Assembly (NCBI GenBank): GCA_914767715.1
Contig: OU612070.1
Span: 15,643,501-15,703,500 of the forward strand
DNA: 60,000 nt
Source: Membranipora membranacea
Taxonomy: Eukaryota; Bryozoa; Gymnolaemata; Cheilostomatida; Membraniporidae
Direction: 5' to 3'
Shown here one piece after another: positions 1 to 12,285 of this stretch (its first letter is position 1; the number at the start of each line of letters is the position of its first letter). A model generated the notes under the pieces. It was not told the origin of the DNA. It saw only the letters and a list, made by a program, of their open reading frames with translations, and searched no databases. The position numbers and the translations under genes were made by a program.

Positions 1-220
1 GCAATTTAAGATATATGTTAGGTACTTTACCCAATTCATCACTTTGGTGTTGAAAAATATGTGTCAGGCGCTGTACAGGACATGTCTTACAACACCCTCA
101 ACAATGCAGGTAAAGGTGTTGAGTGCTGTAAGACATGTCTAATACTGCACCAATCTCATATCTCACAACAACCAATGTCAATGAAATGCATTAGAATAAT
201 AAATTAAACGACATGTATAC
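1..220. repeat. Left copy of a direct duplication, with hairpin
   Basis: This stretch is repeated in direct orientation at about 4530-4715 with modest divergence. Shared landmarks include a run ending CTTACAACACCCTCAAC and a later CTCACAACAACCAAT. Inside it, 80-138 forms a hairpin: ACATGTCTTACA at one end and TGTAAGACATGT at the other. Together with the second homologous pair (about 1540-1870 and 4910-5170) it indicates that a block carrying a lectin first exon was duplicated in tandem and later changed by insertions or deletions. Confidence 0.75.
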
Positions 221-1540
221 TATACTGCCAGAAAAAGCTTCGCTTCATAGCAACGTCCTGCCAACTCGATCTGAAAACCAGAACTGCAGACCTAAGAGAC
301 TAGTGAGCAATAAATCCAAAATCATAAAGCACACTACTGCCACTGCAGCTAAATGCCTTTCCATTAAATATGGCAGTTATTTTCTAAACAACGCACTGAA
401 GTCTTTTTATCAAATTTATGTCAAATCAGATCCACTATATACATTGTCATTCGTTGCAAATGTTTTTTGATCGATAATAAAGTACTCATCAATCAAACAA
501 TCAAACCGATGATCAATAATTTTCTTAAAGCTCTTGAAAGCATTTGTACAAACAAAACCCTTACCAAACTATATCGTTAACAGAACAACCTCACTATTAA
601 CAGTATTGCGTCTATAAATAACAAATTTACTTGCTATGCGGATCCATCCATATGCAACAATTATGATCAATGTTAACTTTTTGACCTAAGTATATTGCTC
701 TATGCAGCTGTAAAAGTGGTGAATTCATAGGTAGGGCCAGGGGCCAATGGCCCTACCACTTTTGCAGGAGGTCAATTTTGAAAAAAACCGCCTAAAATTG
801 CCATAAATGTTATGAATACACATTGACTATATTTATGTTTCTCAAACCCCTTGTGTTGTATGTCCTGTGATTATGAAGCGATGGTGCTGATGTGGCTGAT
901 GTGGCTGTTTGATAATAGCAATTTTCTGCTTGTTATGTGGTTTAGACTTAATCACTACATATAAAACTGAAAGATATTATGAGCTATCCTTGAGCACCAT
1001 GGATCGCCACAAAACGTACCTTTGGGCCAAACTTGATCAAACAGCCTCTGCACATTGCAGGTTCTAAATTGGTTGCAGAGATGTATTCAGCTTGTCAAAG
1101 TTGGCACTTTCATGGCATCTCATCCCAAAAGCCTTTTCTACATGGTGGTCAATAAAATCAGAATTTTTGTAATTAATTATCTAAAAAGAGGACATCATGG
1201 GCAACATCATAACAATATCACACACTTTATTTACTGTTAACCCTCATCTTCTCTGTAAGCAGTTAACTCAAGATCTGGTTCTGACCTCCTTTCTATACTC
1301 GATAATATATTCACTTCTTTTTTTAATTATGAATTTAATTAAAGTATGAATGACAATAGGGTAATGATGATTTCCCTCCCTGTTACACCTGGGGCCACAT
1401 TCCTTCTCAAATGTGGCTGGAGCGCATTAAAACTGCCATTTCTTTTGGAATGCAGGAGGGAGGGTATTTATCTCTTAAACTAGTCACACTTATGAAGGAA
1501 CTCTGTTATATCAATCCAAATGTATAGCTGTTGTTTACTC
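221..1540. other. Gene-poor stretch, possible intron
   Basis: I see no supported coding exon here. Short ORFs on + at 213-470 and 1055-1240 have no splice context or recognisable motif. If the signal-peptide exon at 1771-1851 (-) belongs to a live gene, this is its first intron, and exon 2 would lie to the left of the window. A weak inverted pair (CCCTCCCTG near 1375, CAGGAGGGAGGG near 1454) may mark a small element. Confidence 0.4.
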
Positions 1541-1770
1541 ATCGTTTACTTTCATATTGTATCAAGCCTTGCGGTCGGTTGAAATGATAAGAAAAAAATT
1601 ACATCGCAATACATAACATAATAAAGAATGAGCCAGGATCGGCCCGATATTCACCTTCCAGGAAGGATATCTGGCTGCTATTCTCCTTGGAAAATATTAT
1701 GGTCTGAACGCACCAGGTTTTTTCTGCACAGGAAAATTTTCTTTTTCAAGCCTTCGAACGTTTTTCTTAC

Positions 1771-1851
1771 CTCACTAGCTTCCGCTACAGCCAAATACGC
1801 TATGATAAATACAGCAAATGTGCAGGCACGGATTTTCTCAATAAGTTCCAT
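1771..1851 (-). CDS. Signal-peptide exon of a lectin paralogue (partial gene)
   Basis: On the minus strand an ATG opens 27 codons, starting MELIEKIRACTFAVFI and ending AEASE, followed directly by a GTAAGA donor in phase 0. The peptide has the layout of a secretion signal: a short polar start, a hydrophobic core and small residues near the cut. It matches in length, wording and phase the first exons at 5082-5162 (-), 7036-7107 (+) and 35351-35431 (-); the last two start complete PAN plus C-type lectin genes. No PAN or lectin exon was found downstream on this strand inside the window, so the rest lies to the left of position 1 or is lost. The upstream 300 bases are shared, inverted, with the gene at 7036. 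Confidence 0.72.
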
Positions 1852-2440
1852 TTTAATACCACAATTATGGTTGTTTTTATATCGTTTCCTCTGATTTTCA
1901 ATTAAGTCCGTTAGTTGTTATAGTGAAGGGCATTGAAAGTTTACTATAGTAATACTTTATAATTTTTGTGACATCATATTTATACTGATCTTCATGTAAC
2001 ATGATCGATAATAGATTTAGGTTAGATTTTCAAATGTTCTCAAATTAACTACTGAATAATTGATATGGCAAACCATACTTTGTCACTAATTTCACAAGAT
2101 GCGGCTAAGTGCTTGCCATTATGTCAATTTTCGCACCTAGAATTACAATAGACTACCTCATTTAAGTATATATGAATACAAGGATATGAAATACGCTCCA
2201 ATATACAAAATACTGTGGCAGATGTATACTAGCAAGTGGATTTAATATGAAGGAGATTTGGTTTGCTGAACAATGTATCATTGAAGGAGCCAATTTTCTC
2301 TTTGTTTGAAAGATGACTGTTTTTTTCAATCAAGCTGGCATGTGTAGTGGAATTTTTTTCTTTCTAACAATACTGTAATTTTACTTAGCGATAGCATTTA
2401 GCTTTCTTTTGTTACAGCAGCTGTCACTGGTAAATTAGAT
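1852..2440 (-). promoter_or_regulatory. Conserved upstream region, arm A of an inverted duplication
   Basis: Read on the minus strand, this region directly precedes the ATG at 1851. It is an inverted copy of 6380-7035, which precedes the ATG at 7036. The match is close over the nearest 300 bases (for example TTGATATGGCAAACCATAC and CAATTTTC/TTGGCACCTAGAATTAC) and weaker but still recognisable to about 2440. No intact ORF is shared across it, so shared promoter sequence carried by a gene duplication is the simplest reading. No specific factor site is claimed. Confidence 0.65.
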
Positions 2441-3952
2441 TGATCAATTGAGACACTTAATTGCAATCAATTTCACATTATACTGAGAGCCACATTATAG
2501 CGTGTAAGGAATAATGTTACAGGCACATGTCCTTTTAGAATCAATTTAACATTATACTGAAAGCTACCTATAAAGCATAAAACAAAAAACCTTAAGTGTC
2601 CTTTTAGAATGAATATTGTCTGTAAGGTGTCTTTAATCAATACTGAATTCATAAGAATTCTTGGATTAGCTGAAGTACACATTTTTATAAATATTGATGT
2701 TTTGTTTCTCATAAATAGGTACTGCTGCATTCACCTACAAAAAAGAATCTTCTAATTTAAAGCGCAGGTTGCAATCAAAGCAAAGCTATTCTTCTCACTC
2801 TTAAACCATCCTCATTGTATGGTGTTAAGGCTCAATATAGGGTGTGTTCTGTTCTTTTCCATAATAATGCAACCTGTCTTGCTGATACACACAGGTAGTC
2901 TGAATGTCACAAAAATCGTAACCTAGTTTGAGCAATTAATGGCTGGTGCACATTGTCCAAGGGGAACATCCCAGATAGCCATCCCAGTCGATGGGAACAT
3001 GAAATTGACACAATCCCAGTCTGTCTGGGTCTGTCTGGGACAGTATCTGGATCGTATCTGGTTACGGCATAATTCTGATGTACATAACTCACTAGTAGGC
3101 GATAAATAAAAGGAATTATTGTTGAATATTGGCAATAATATTCATTCTTCAAAATGAGTGTAAATGGGGTTTTGTGACAATTGATGAGGATGACTTGAAT
3201 ACCATGAGTTTCTTTTAATTTTAACCTAATCTAAAACAGTCTCGAAATGACCCTTCAATGACAAATAATTAGGTAATTCAAGAGGTTCGGATTTATGCCC
3301 ATGAACTATTGGGTTATGAGCAATTTTCAAATTTAAAACGAGTGATCCTACCACCAGAACTGAGAAAGGACCAGTATCCGGGAATATAGTCAACTTTCAT
3401 AGTGTCAGCCGATTCCTTAATTGCCTTTCTTTTCATAGAAACAATAATACGTGCTGCATTGTTCGCTATCTATTTATTATTGGGCTTAGTTTCCTTACTC
3501 AAAGATTTCATCTTGAAAATAAGATAACCACAGGACAAGTTGCTGTTCCATGGTATGGTTTAGTGCTAAGCACACTAATGCCTTATCCGCCCTATATTCC
3601 GATTCCTTAAAACTACTCTCTCTCCTATCATCTGTTTATTTAATGTTGGTGTTTTAGTTTATTGGTTCAGAACAGTATTATCTCTGACAAATTGAATCTT
3701 AACATCATAGTATAACAGGATATATGGATATACGGAGGGACATAGCAATGATAGTTATACTGCCTGCGGTTGTTGACTCAATTTTGGGAATAGAAGTAAA
3801 TTTGACTACCTGTTAGTTCTACTAAGTATTAGATCCTATGGTAGGCCTAAACACTGATTTCCAATTTTTTCCAAATGTTCAACTTTTAAGCTATACACCA
3901 TGATGTTGCCTTCGGGGATAGCATACATAGACTACAAGTTCTCAAAGTTTTG
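2441..3952. other. No gene seen
   Basis: Short ORFs on the minus strand (2473-2730, 2907-3152) lack splice sites, domains or homologous copies in the window. Nothing else is supported here. Confidence 0.5.
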
Positions 3953-4076
3953 AATTAGTTATATAATAAAGGGGTATGTGCTTCAATTGGTCTTCAGTCT
4001 GTACACAAACATGGTCAGAATGTGGTGATAAGAAGTTATTGATTGCCACACATAAATCTTTATTATATAACTAATT
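3953..4076. mobile_element. MITE-like element with 18-bp perfect inverted ends
   Basis: The left end AATTAGTTATATAATAAA is exactly reverse-complemented at the right end (TTTATTATATAACTAATT), giving a 124-bp unit without coding capacity. This is the size and shape of a miniature inverted-repeat transposable element. A target duplication cannot be separated with confidence because the flanks are AT-rich. Confidence 0.65.
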
Positions 4077-4529
4077 TTAAAAACCAGTTACCTTATACAG
4101 CACAAAAGGACCATGATATCAAGCTTTCAAAAACGTTGGAAAGCAGAATTTAGGTTAAACTCAGAATGAATGATGGCCGATCATAGATGGTAACTCTGAA
4201 AAAAGACAGCTCTTGTAGCACATAAAGCTATTTGGTTTTTGGCATCAGCCTGTTCTGAGCACAATTCTTCCACAGTGAATCGCATGAAGTGTTTTTATAT
4301 CTCAAGAACCCCCTTCGTATTTCCCTACTCACTTATAATATGTTGAAAATAGATGTCAAGCTGATGTAAGTTAATAGCTGGACATGTGCCCAGAATAAGC
4401 TTAGACCAATCCTGACAATGATATACAGTATGAGATGTGGAACAGTACAGAAAAAGAGCAGTTTTGTGTGGTCAACAGCCATTTTTATGAGCAAATTATA
4501 GTAGAGGGTTTGTTGGTGCAGCCCATGTA

Positions 4530-5200
4530 GCAATTTAAGACATATTTAAGGTACTTAACCCAAATCATCACTTAGGTGTTGAAAAACGTGTGGCAGGAGC
4601 TGTACGGGACATGTCTTACAACACCCTCAACGATGCAGGTAAAGGTTCCATACTGTACCAGCCTCACATCTCACAACAACCAATCAATAAAATGCATTAG
4701 GAAAATAGATCAAACAGATGATCAACAATTTTCTTTTCTTTGCAGCTGTGATTATATTTGTAATTATGAATGATTTTCAGAAGCTAATAAATACAGCAAC
4801 CAAACAAAGGCAACAGTAACCTTACTGAGTAGCAATTTTTCCCTTTTTCATCTCAAACCCTAGTCCTACCTATGACAGAACTCTGTCATTCAAATTAAAA
4901 TAGATATAAATTGATTAATCTTTCATATTGTATCAAGCCTTACCGTTGATTGAATTGATGTGAAAAAAAATTACACCACTGAATTATTATAACATAGTGA
5001 AGAAAGAGCAAGGATCAACCTGATATTCATTTTTCAGGGAAAAGTTTCCATGATTTGTGTGCACACGATTTTTTTTCTTACCTGAATAGATTCCCCTGCT
5101 GCTGAATACGCTAAGATAAATACTGTGAATGTGCAGAGACAAATCTGCCCTATGAGATCCATTTTTACAAGCAATTTATAACCTTAATATCCATATCCAA
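4530..5200. repeat. Right copy of the direct duplication
   Basis: Segments 4530-4715 and 4910-5170 match 1-220 and 1540-1870 in the same order and orientation, with shorter spacing. The second segment contains the orphan signal-peptide exon 5082-5162. Confidence 0.7.
5082..5162 (-). CDS. Second orphan signal-peptide exon of the lectin family
   Basis: A minus-strand ATG opens 27 codons beginning MDLIGQICLCTFTVFIL and ending GESIQ, then a GTAAGA donor in phase 0. It is the tandem-duplicated sister of the exon at 1771-1851 and resembles the first exons of both complete lectin genes. The 3.2 kb between it and the next sister exon contain no PAN or lectin exon. Either its gene has decayed, or it is an alternative first exon that joins the same downstream exons, left of the window, as the exon at 1851. 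Both exons end in phase 0, so such splicing would keep frame. Confidence 0.68.
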
Positions 5201-5296
5201 GAATAAAAAAGTTCACTAAAAATGCCAAAAAAAGTATGCTTAGTACGCCCTGCACATCTCTGCTTTGAACAACTTTTCAACTTGCTTATGCTGACA

Positions 5297-5397
5297 TGAC
5301 CAATCAGGTGCTTTAAAATCTAGCTGAGATCCAACACTAATAAAAATGGTGGATATCAGCTAGATTTTAAAGGCACCTGATTGGTCAACAACAATAT
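5297..5397. mobile_element. Hairpin MITE
   Basis: The arms start TGACCAATCAGGTGCTTTAA and end in its near-complement CACCTGATTGGTCA, with about 37 bases of stem on each side and a short AT-rich loop. There is no coding capacity. It sits upstream of the orphan exon at 5162. Confidence 0.7.
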
Positions 5398-5399
5398 TA

Positions 5400-6379
5400 G
5401 TCATCACTAATGGTGGATGGCATGGGGAGAAGATACTCCCTACATTTTGAGAGCTCATATAACTCCATTCAAAGCTACTGGCTTTGGCTAGATGTTTTGA
5501 TGCCACAACTCTCTATTTTAATTTTTGACTGGTGGTTATGCTGGGCAAAGCCCACCTGTGGCAGCAGTGGTTTTATAATACCATATTACAGAAGTATATG
5601 GATAAAGTAAACCTTAGATTCTAATTACATCATTGTAATGTCTCCTGGGGATGGCAAGGTCAAGCAGTGAATTTCCCTAAGGATATATAGCCATCCTATC
5701 CATACTCATTTAGACACAGCCATTGTGTATTGATATAACTAAACAGCCTTTGAGAATAACCTTATGATAAAACTACATCGATATTTTTTGCTACTACAAG
5801 TATATAAATAGTTGTAAATTTAATGTCACAGTCTACACCGAACTACCAAAACTCACATATCAACATAGAGAATTATGGCAAAAAGACATGAACACAACCA
5901 AAATAATATCAAAGCTGTATGATCGAAACTTCTTGTTAACAGCTGTGATATTCATGGAGGTTATTATGCGGACCTGCGCAACGATTGGACTTTTGTATGT
6001 ATGCTAGCTGGAATATCAGTTGTTGCAGAATACTGCATGATTTCTTTTTATATATTTTTTTTAACAAGATGAGAACTGTGTCTCAACTTTTTTCCTTGAA
6101 AAGCCGATTTGGCCGAGGTTGAGCATGGCTGACCTAGATCAAGGTATTAATTTGGAATGGCCTGATAGGTAAAACCCAAATATTAAGATAAAATCTATCT
6201 AAATATTGATATTATTTAATTCTATTCGGACAGAGCTAGAATAACTTTTATTTCAAAATTGATGAAAGATGCTTTACAGACATAAATATTCTTTTTAACA
6301 GACAAGAGGTACCTGCAGCATTATCGTGCACCAGCTGCTTTGCATTCAGTATTATGTGTTTAAAGAGTCTTCATTTATC
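5400..6379. other. No gene seen
   Basis: A short ORF at 5410-5610 (+) has no domain, splice context or second copy. I see no further structure in this spacer between the two divergent lectin promoter regions. Confidence 0.4.
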
Positions 6380-7035
6380 AATTTATTTCTCCATACAGCT
6401 GCCGTCACAAGAGAAAGCGATATGTTATCTTTGAATAAAATTACAGTCTTGCTAGAAAGAAAAGATTCTACTGTCAAAAAACACATGCCAGCTTGTTTGA
6501 CCAGAAGTCTTCTTGAAGTTTCTTTTGTAAACATTCAGGAATGACAAGGTGAAAATTACTGTATCATATTTATAGACGCCACACAGATGCAATAAAGGCA
6601 CATCACTCAGCTGTATCTTATGAGATCAATGACAAAGTATAACTTTCCATATTGATTTCAACGGTTTGGCTTGAGTACATAAACCACTGTAACCAAACCA
6701 ATTAATTGTTTCATATGTTTCAAAAGTTTATTCATATTGTAATTCTAGGTGCCAAAAAATTGACATAATGGCAAGCACTTAGCTGCATCTTGTGAAATTA
6801 GTGACAAAGTATGGTTTGCCATATCAATTATTCAGTAGTTAATTTGAGAACATTTAAAAATCTAACCTAAATCTATTATCGATCATGATACATGAATATC
6901 AGTATAAATATGATGTCACACAAATTTTAAAGTATTGTTATAGTAAACTGTCAAAGCCCATCACTACAACATCTTGCAGACTTCTTTGAAAATCAGAGAA
7001 CAGCGTTATTAATAACCATAATTCTGGTGCGAAAA
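6380..7035 (+). promoter_or_regulatory. Conserved upstream region, arm B of an inverted duplication
   Basis: This sequence leads directly to the ATG at 7036 and is the inverted copy of 1852-2440. The short overlapping ORFs 6326-6544 (+) and 6352-6534 (-) lie inside the repeat and are not conserved as ORFs in the other arm, so I treat the region as non-coding. A TATAAATATGATG run (near 6904) is present in both arms. Confidence 0.65.
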
Positions 7036-9584
7036 ATGGAGATTTTCTTCTGGACATGCGCTGTATTTATCTCAGCGTTTTCAGCAGCAGAAGGAAAAGC
7101 TATTAAGGTAAGAGGAATTTGTTAGGTTTGAAAGTTTGTCCCCTGCCCAGATGACATCTGATGCATGTAACTCGTAAAACATTTCCGGGAGGCTAGCAGC
7201 CAGCCTTTTCCCTGAAAATAAAGAAGGTCGTCACAGGCGAAAAACGGGCTATATGCGGATTAAAACATTCCTGGTAAAACACATTTTCCAAATTTCTGAT
7301 TTTCTAATTAACATTAAAATTATTGCAAATATACTTTTGTATCAATTGTCATTCAAAACGAGTCATTGTTAGCAAGCGCAGTCATTAGAATCGTAATTGC
7401 ATTGTGCAAATGAATGCATTCACAGTCAATTGAGCATGGCTTTCATTGTATTTGAGAAAAAAACAAACTTATAGACCTTTTTAGCTCGAAGCTTTCTGGA
7501 TATTTGTGAACAAAAGAAATTTCAAACAGGTTTTTTCCACTTTCTGGTAGGAGTTTCAGAGAGTTTTTGATAGCGTTAGAAAGCCCAAAAATAGCTTAAT
7601 TTGAATATCAAAGAAAAAGAACTTTTGAAAAAAATACATATAGACCTTTTTGGCACGTGATTACCTTAGGCACGTGATTACCTTGCAGTGATTACAAAGG
7701 CTGGTCCTTAGCTCTTTCTTTATTATGCTATGATCATTTTGTTATGTAATTTTTTCTTCACTTCACCAACAAAAACCGCAAGGCGTGATTCAATATGAAT
7801 ATGATAAGAAACATTTTCTTTTATCATTGTAAAGCTCATAATCAGACTGAAAGAACCAAAGGAATCTTGTGTGCCCCAACCTGCCACAAATTAAAGAATT
7901 ATAAAAATTCAAGAATTTATGGGCTAACCTGCAGAAAGCCGAATCAGACGAGCAGGGGAGGGAATCAGTATGATGCTGCGCAACACAGAAGTTATCGACC
8001 AACAATGCCTTATATTTACTATAGATCACTTGGGATTGGATGTGATTTCTAAACTTACTGTCTCTACTACAGACTTGGAGCCAATGGTTGAGGGGCAATT
8101 TAAAAATTTGCAAAACTTTTACCTATACGACACTGAGCTTTAATCTGAAATGTTCCATATTTCGTACTGTAAATCATTGTTGGGATTAGTCGTGGCTGGT
8201 GTTACATCCTATTCTCAGTCCCTTATTTCACCTGATCATATTATCAGTCTTCTTTGCAGTATTTGGCGATTCACGGTTCTTCACCTCATTTTCAATTTTT
8301 AATTGTAGGCGAGATCTTACACAGTAAGAAAAGACACCTGTATCTCTGATGTGTATCAGACACTTACTGGAGTATCCTCACTTAGTTCATGTGGTCTAAT
8401 CTGTCTGGCAAATGAAAAATGTGAGGCCGTTACATTTCAAAGTGAGCTACGCCAGTGCCAGCTGTCAGAAACTGTTGAGACATCAACATGTGCCGTGACT
8501 GATGATTGTGGAACTTTGATTGTGACGCAACAAAGTAAGCGCATTTACTCACATCAATGTTATAATCACTCAAGCAGTCAGCGAACTCAGGCTAATCTTT
8601 ACTTCGGCCAAAACAAAACATGTTTACAGAACATTGATTTGGATGCAAAAAAGTATAGGTATTAAGGTATCATCAGTTTCATCCCAGTCGTAAGGATTGA
8701 ATTGTCGAATTGTCAAGTTAAACTTATTGAGCAGATAACAACCTTTGCTCTGCTTGCCAGGATAATTAGGATAGCAGGACAACAGTCAATGGTGAAGGTG
8801 ACAATTATAGATAATCAGAATATAGAGCAAGCATTCTAGCTGAGACGCTCTGATATTCTATAAGATGTGTAAAATATTTCCACATGTCGTTTTCAGCACC
8901 TTGCCCTGAAGGAGTGGAGTTTTGTAACAGAGATGCCCAGGTCTACTATGAGTTTGTTTACACTGGTGATACCTACGGTTCTATGATCTTTGATGATGCC
9001 AGGACAGCATGTCAGAATAGTGGTGGGCAGCTGGCAGTTCTAGACACGGACGCGAAGATACAGTGGATGAAAGAGTTAAGAGAGGCTCAAGTTTCTAACA
9101 AATTAAGTAAGTAATTAATTTGAATCCTTTATCCAAACCCGGATGATGGATGGCAGACTATAAAATCCGACCAGGGATTTGAAGGGCGTTTAACCAATTC
9201 AGGTGCTCAGCAGTCAATGGTGCAGTTAATACTTAACAGCTGTTCAGTTCGGTCCATTACTTGTTTGAAGCAATAGCGAACAATTGATCTTATGGCGTAA
9301 CATAATGATTGGGCCTTGTCTTATTTGATCTGTTAAGTATTTCACTGATATACTTTTCAGTACAAGATCAAAGGTTTTGGATTGGACTGGAGCTCGAGAA
9401 CGGTGTGGGTACTTGGGTCAATGGTGAAACTCTTACTGATTCTGACTGGTTTGATGGTCAGCCTGATGGTTCAATCCAATTCCAAGTCCAATGCGTAGAG
9501 TCATGGGATAGTGGTCGACAATGGCAGTGGACTGATGAGGGCTGTCAGAATACCAAACATTATATTTGTGAATATTCTTTCTGA
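7036..9584 (+). CDS. Secreted PAN-like plus C-type lectin protein, complete
   Basis: Four exons (7036-7107, 8309-8534, 8897-9106, 9361-9584) join in phases 0, 1 and 1 into 243 residues. Residues 1 to about 24 are a signal peptide. Exon 2 is a cysteine-rich module resembling PAN/apple domains (CGLICLANEKCEAVTF, then further cysteines). Exons 3-4 form a C-type lectin fold: CPEG, an ACQNSGGQLAVLDT helix region, FWIGL, a QPDG loop, WQWTDEGC and a closing HYICEY. In C-type lectins a QPD loop usually favours galactose-type ligands, and the WTD stretch stands where WND coordinates calcium; that specificity is inference. All introns are GT/AG. It probably acts outside the cell in recognition or adhesion. 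A paralogue with identical exon phases lies at 32659-35431. Confidence 0.9.
7108..8308 (+). other. Intron 1 of the lectin gene
   Basis: Bounded by GTAAGA and a TTGTAG acceptor. It contains a tandem pair of GGCACGTGATTACCTT (near 7652-7684). Overlapping ORFs at 7790-8113 on both strands have no support as exons. Confidence 0.7.
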
Positions 9585-10400
9585 AAATTCACTATTAACA
9601 AATCAATATGTATATCTCGTTTTTGCTTGACTATGGTGTTTCTGTCTGATCAAATACTTGAAGAGGCTCACATTATCCATTCATTCATTATCCATTATCC
9701 ATACTACCTGAGAGTTTATAGTTTTTTTAAGATTTTCCGTCTAATGAATACCTCAGTACAATGTTGGATATAACATTATGTAAACATGACATAACAGGTC
9801 GTCTGAATTGATGATTTACATACCTGCAACTCATCTGCCATTATGGTGAGTATATTTTGTTAGGGAAGCTTCATTGCACCGCTACAGGTTTTCTTGACCA
9901 TTTGCGATGGGGCAAACATAACCTGCAAAATATATTACCTAGCTAAACCTTGATTATTAAAAAGTACCATAGACTGAACAGTTTTACCAAAAACAAGTCC
10001 TGTTTGATCCAAGTTTAATTTCTGATGTGGTTGAAGTATCTTTGGGCAGACCTTCTAATGTGTCATGTCACCAGCTGAACATGCTTGAATACATAGACAT
10101 ATCAGTATTTCAGACTGGTTTTGCTATGAATGAGAACATCAGTTGTCGTATAATGTAGCAAATACTCTTAATATCATTTATGGCGAAATTCAGTGTGTCT
10201 GGATGTTCCTCTGAAATTTGTACACTATGGTTGTTCATTACTATTTCTGTATATGCAGGTTGTTTGGTCACTGAGGAAAAATTAAACCAGGTATAAATAA
10301 AAGTCTGAGCTTGTAGTCAAAGAGGGTCATATATACACATCCCAACGTCGTTAGAAAAGACAACTCCCTATAGTATTTTAACATAACAAATGAGTATTGA
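9585..10400. other. 3' flank of the lectin gene, no gene seen
   Basis: AT-rich sequence after the lectin stop. I see no exon, repeat pair or RNA gene. Confidence 0.45.
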
Positions 10401-10418
10401 TTGTAAGCATGATATGAC

Positions 10419-11540
10419 TTGTATAATGACTTGATGAGATGCAGCCAACACTTATGTTCTGTAGCACCAGCAACAAAAAATGGCTTTATCAAAGTTTCAA
10501 ACATTACAGGGTGTGACCAAGATTCAACGACGAAACAAGTACATGTGCACAGCGATCACCATTTAGATCAAGATCTTTTAGCTATAAAAGCGCACTACCA
10601 CAACAGCTGTAGGTAAGGCTATATGAGAAAAACTCTCAAGAAAACACACATGATAATGGCGATACCACATTTATAGAGTTGGTAGAGAGCCTTCACAAGC
10701 TGCTGGTCCTCGGCAAATCTGTCAAACTACCAGTTTTCCACGATGAGATAAACAAGGCTCAATTTGATGCAGCCAATCATGAACGCGTCAAACCTCAGCT
10801 TGTCTTACACTATGGGGATTAGATAGTTTTTTATCAGCCAAGAAACCCCCCCCCCTTTCAAATTATTCAAGGACAACGTATTCGGGCACCTGCTACAGGG
10901 TGTCAGGGTTTCATGGGAGTTGGAAAATTAAACAATTATAAAAGCTACCCGATTTGTGTTAAAGCTGTATGGGATGGAGACCCTAAATCTAGCCAGGTAA
11001 GTTTTGCCTTGGTCCCTGTCAAAATGTGCTTGTATTGTATTGTATTGTATTGTATTGTATGTTGTACAATACTACATTGTATGAGATGGTGGTGCAAATC
11101 TTAATGCATAAAACCACAATAAGTATCATCTCGATAATAGGAACCTGTCATATGTTCTGCTGTTTTAAGAGAAGCACTCAAGGATTGACAACTTCCTTCC
11201 AGCAAAACACGCATTCACTTTCAATCTGAAGCATGCCAATCTTCAGATATAAATATTGCAGGATGACCACAAACAGGAAATTCAGCCACCTGTTTTCACC
11301 GTTCATTGGCGAGAGTTGAGAGATCAGCTGCAAGATTTTATTACCTCCAGCTCCCAAAGATCTTGAGGAGTTGACCGCATCTCAATGTAGAACAAATGCA
11401 TGCAGCTGCCGTAAGAAAGGGCTCCTATGCAGTTAATCATGCCGCTGTGCGCGGGTTGATTGCTGTAATTTTCCAGATGGAAATGAGGGTGATGATGCAG
11501 GTGTTAGTCAAACTATCTACCGAAACTGACCTGTGTCACA
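10419..11540 (+). pseudogene. Decayed transposon-type ORF with cysteine-rich tail
   Basis: Several fragments on + read as former coding sequence: about 10500-10616 (QDLLAIKAHYHNSC), about 10670-10822 (LVESLHKLLVLGKSVKLPVF, then HDEINKAQFDAANHERVKP and LHYGD before a stop), and about 11365-11540, where a CXC-like tail (ACSCRKKGLLC, stop, SCRCARVDCC) follows. Parts of the first two fragments recur, inverted, at about 19770-19940. Repetition, stops and frame changes point to a dead transposable-element gene. Cysteine tails of this style occur in several invertebrate transposon proteins, but I cannot name the superfamily. A TATTG microsatellite (about 11031-11062) sits inside. Confidence 0.5.
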
Positions 11541-12285
11541 TCGGTTGGCGGTAGATGCTATAGATCATAACAAAGTTTTTGTTTGTGATTTTTAGGGATG
11601 CTTTTACAGGTACAACATTATTTTTACGCTGAGATTGATATCATCATTTAAATGAAGGCTATTGAGTCATTTGAATTAGATATTCAGAATAAGTACATCC
11701 AGAAAAGCTAAAAAGCAGAGACAAAATCTCCATTTTTTTGCCAAAAAACATCGCTGCCACCCCAACATTTTCCCTACCTCAATATTCTTACTCAGGGAAA
11801 CAATTTGGTATATGGTCAGGACCCGTTAAAATTAGGATCTGTCTATTGACTATAATGCACAAGTTACTAAGACTTATCTCTCCATTTGCACAAAAACCAA
11901 TACAAAGCAGTATGTATTTATGATCCGTATGAACAATCCGTATGAACAATAGGCAATTTAATTGAATTCAAAGATGGAATACCATACTAACCACAAACAA
12001 GTACAAGAGGCAGTTACTTATCATAGATATATGTTTTTTTATAAAAGGATCACAGAAAAAGTTAAGCAGTCTGTAAAAATATAAAAAAAAGTAAATTTTT
12101 GCATAATTTTAGGATATCCCGTAGCCGTTGGTGGCTAGATCATCTTAACATTAGTGAGATGCCAGGAAAGCAAGCAGTTTCTATCTGCAGTCTCCATTTT
12201 CATAAGTGGAGCTGTATTTTCTCTTGGTACCACAATCTATTAAAAGGCAATGAATGTCCAGGCAATGAAATGCCAAGTCTCAGGA
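11541..12285. other. No gene seen
   Basis: AT-rich DNA with one unsupported ORF (11738-11923). The start of the ORF at 12099 reads into the minisatellite and is not evidence of a gene. Confidence 0.45.
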
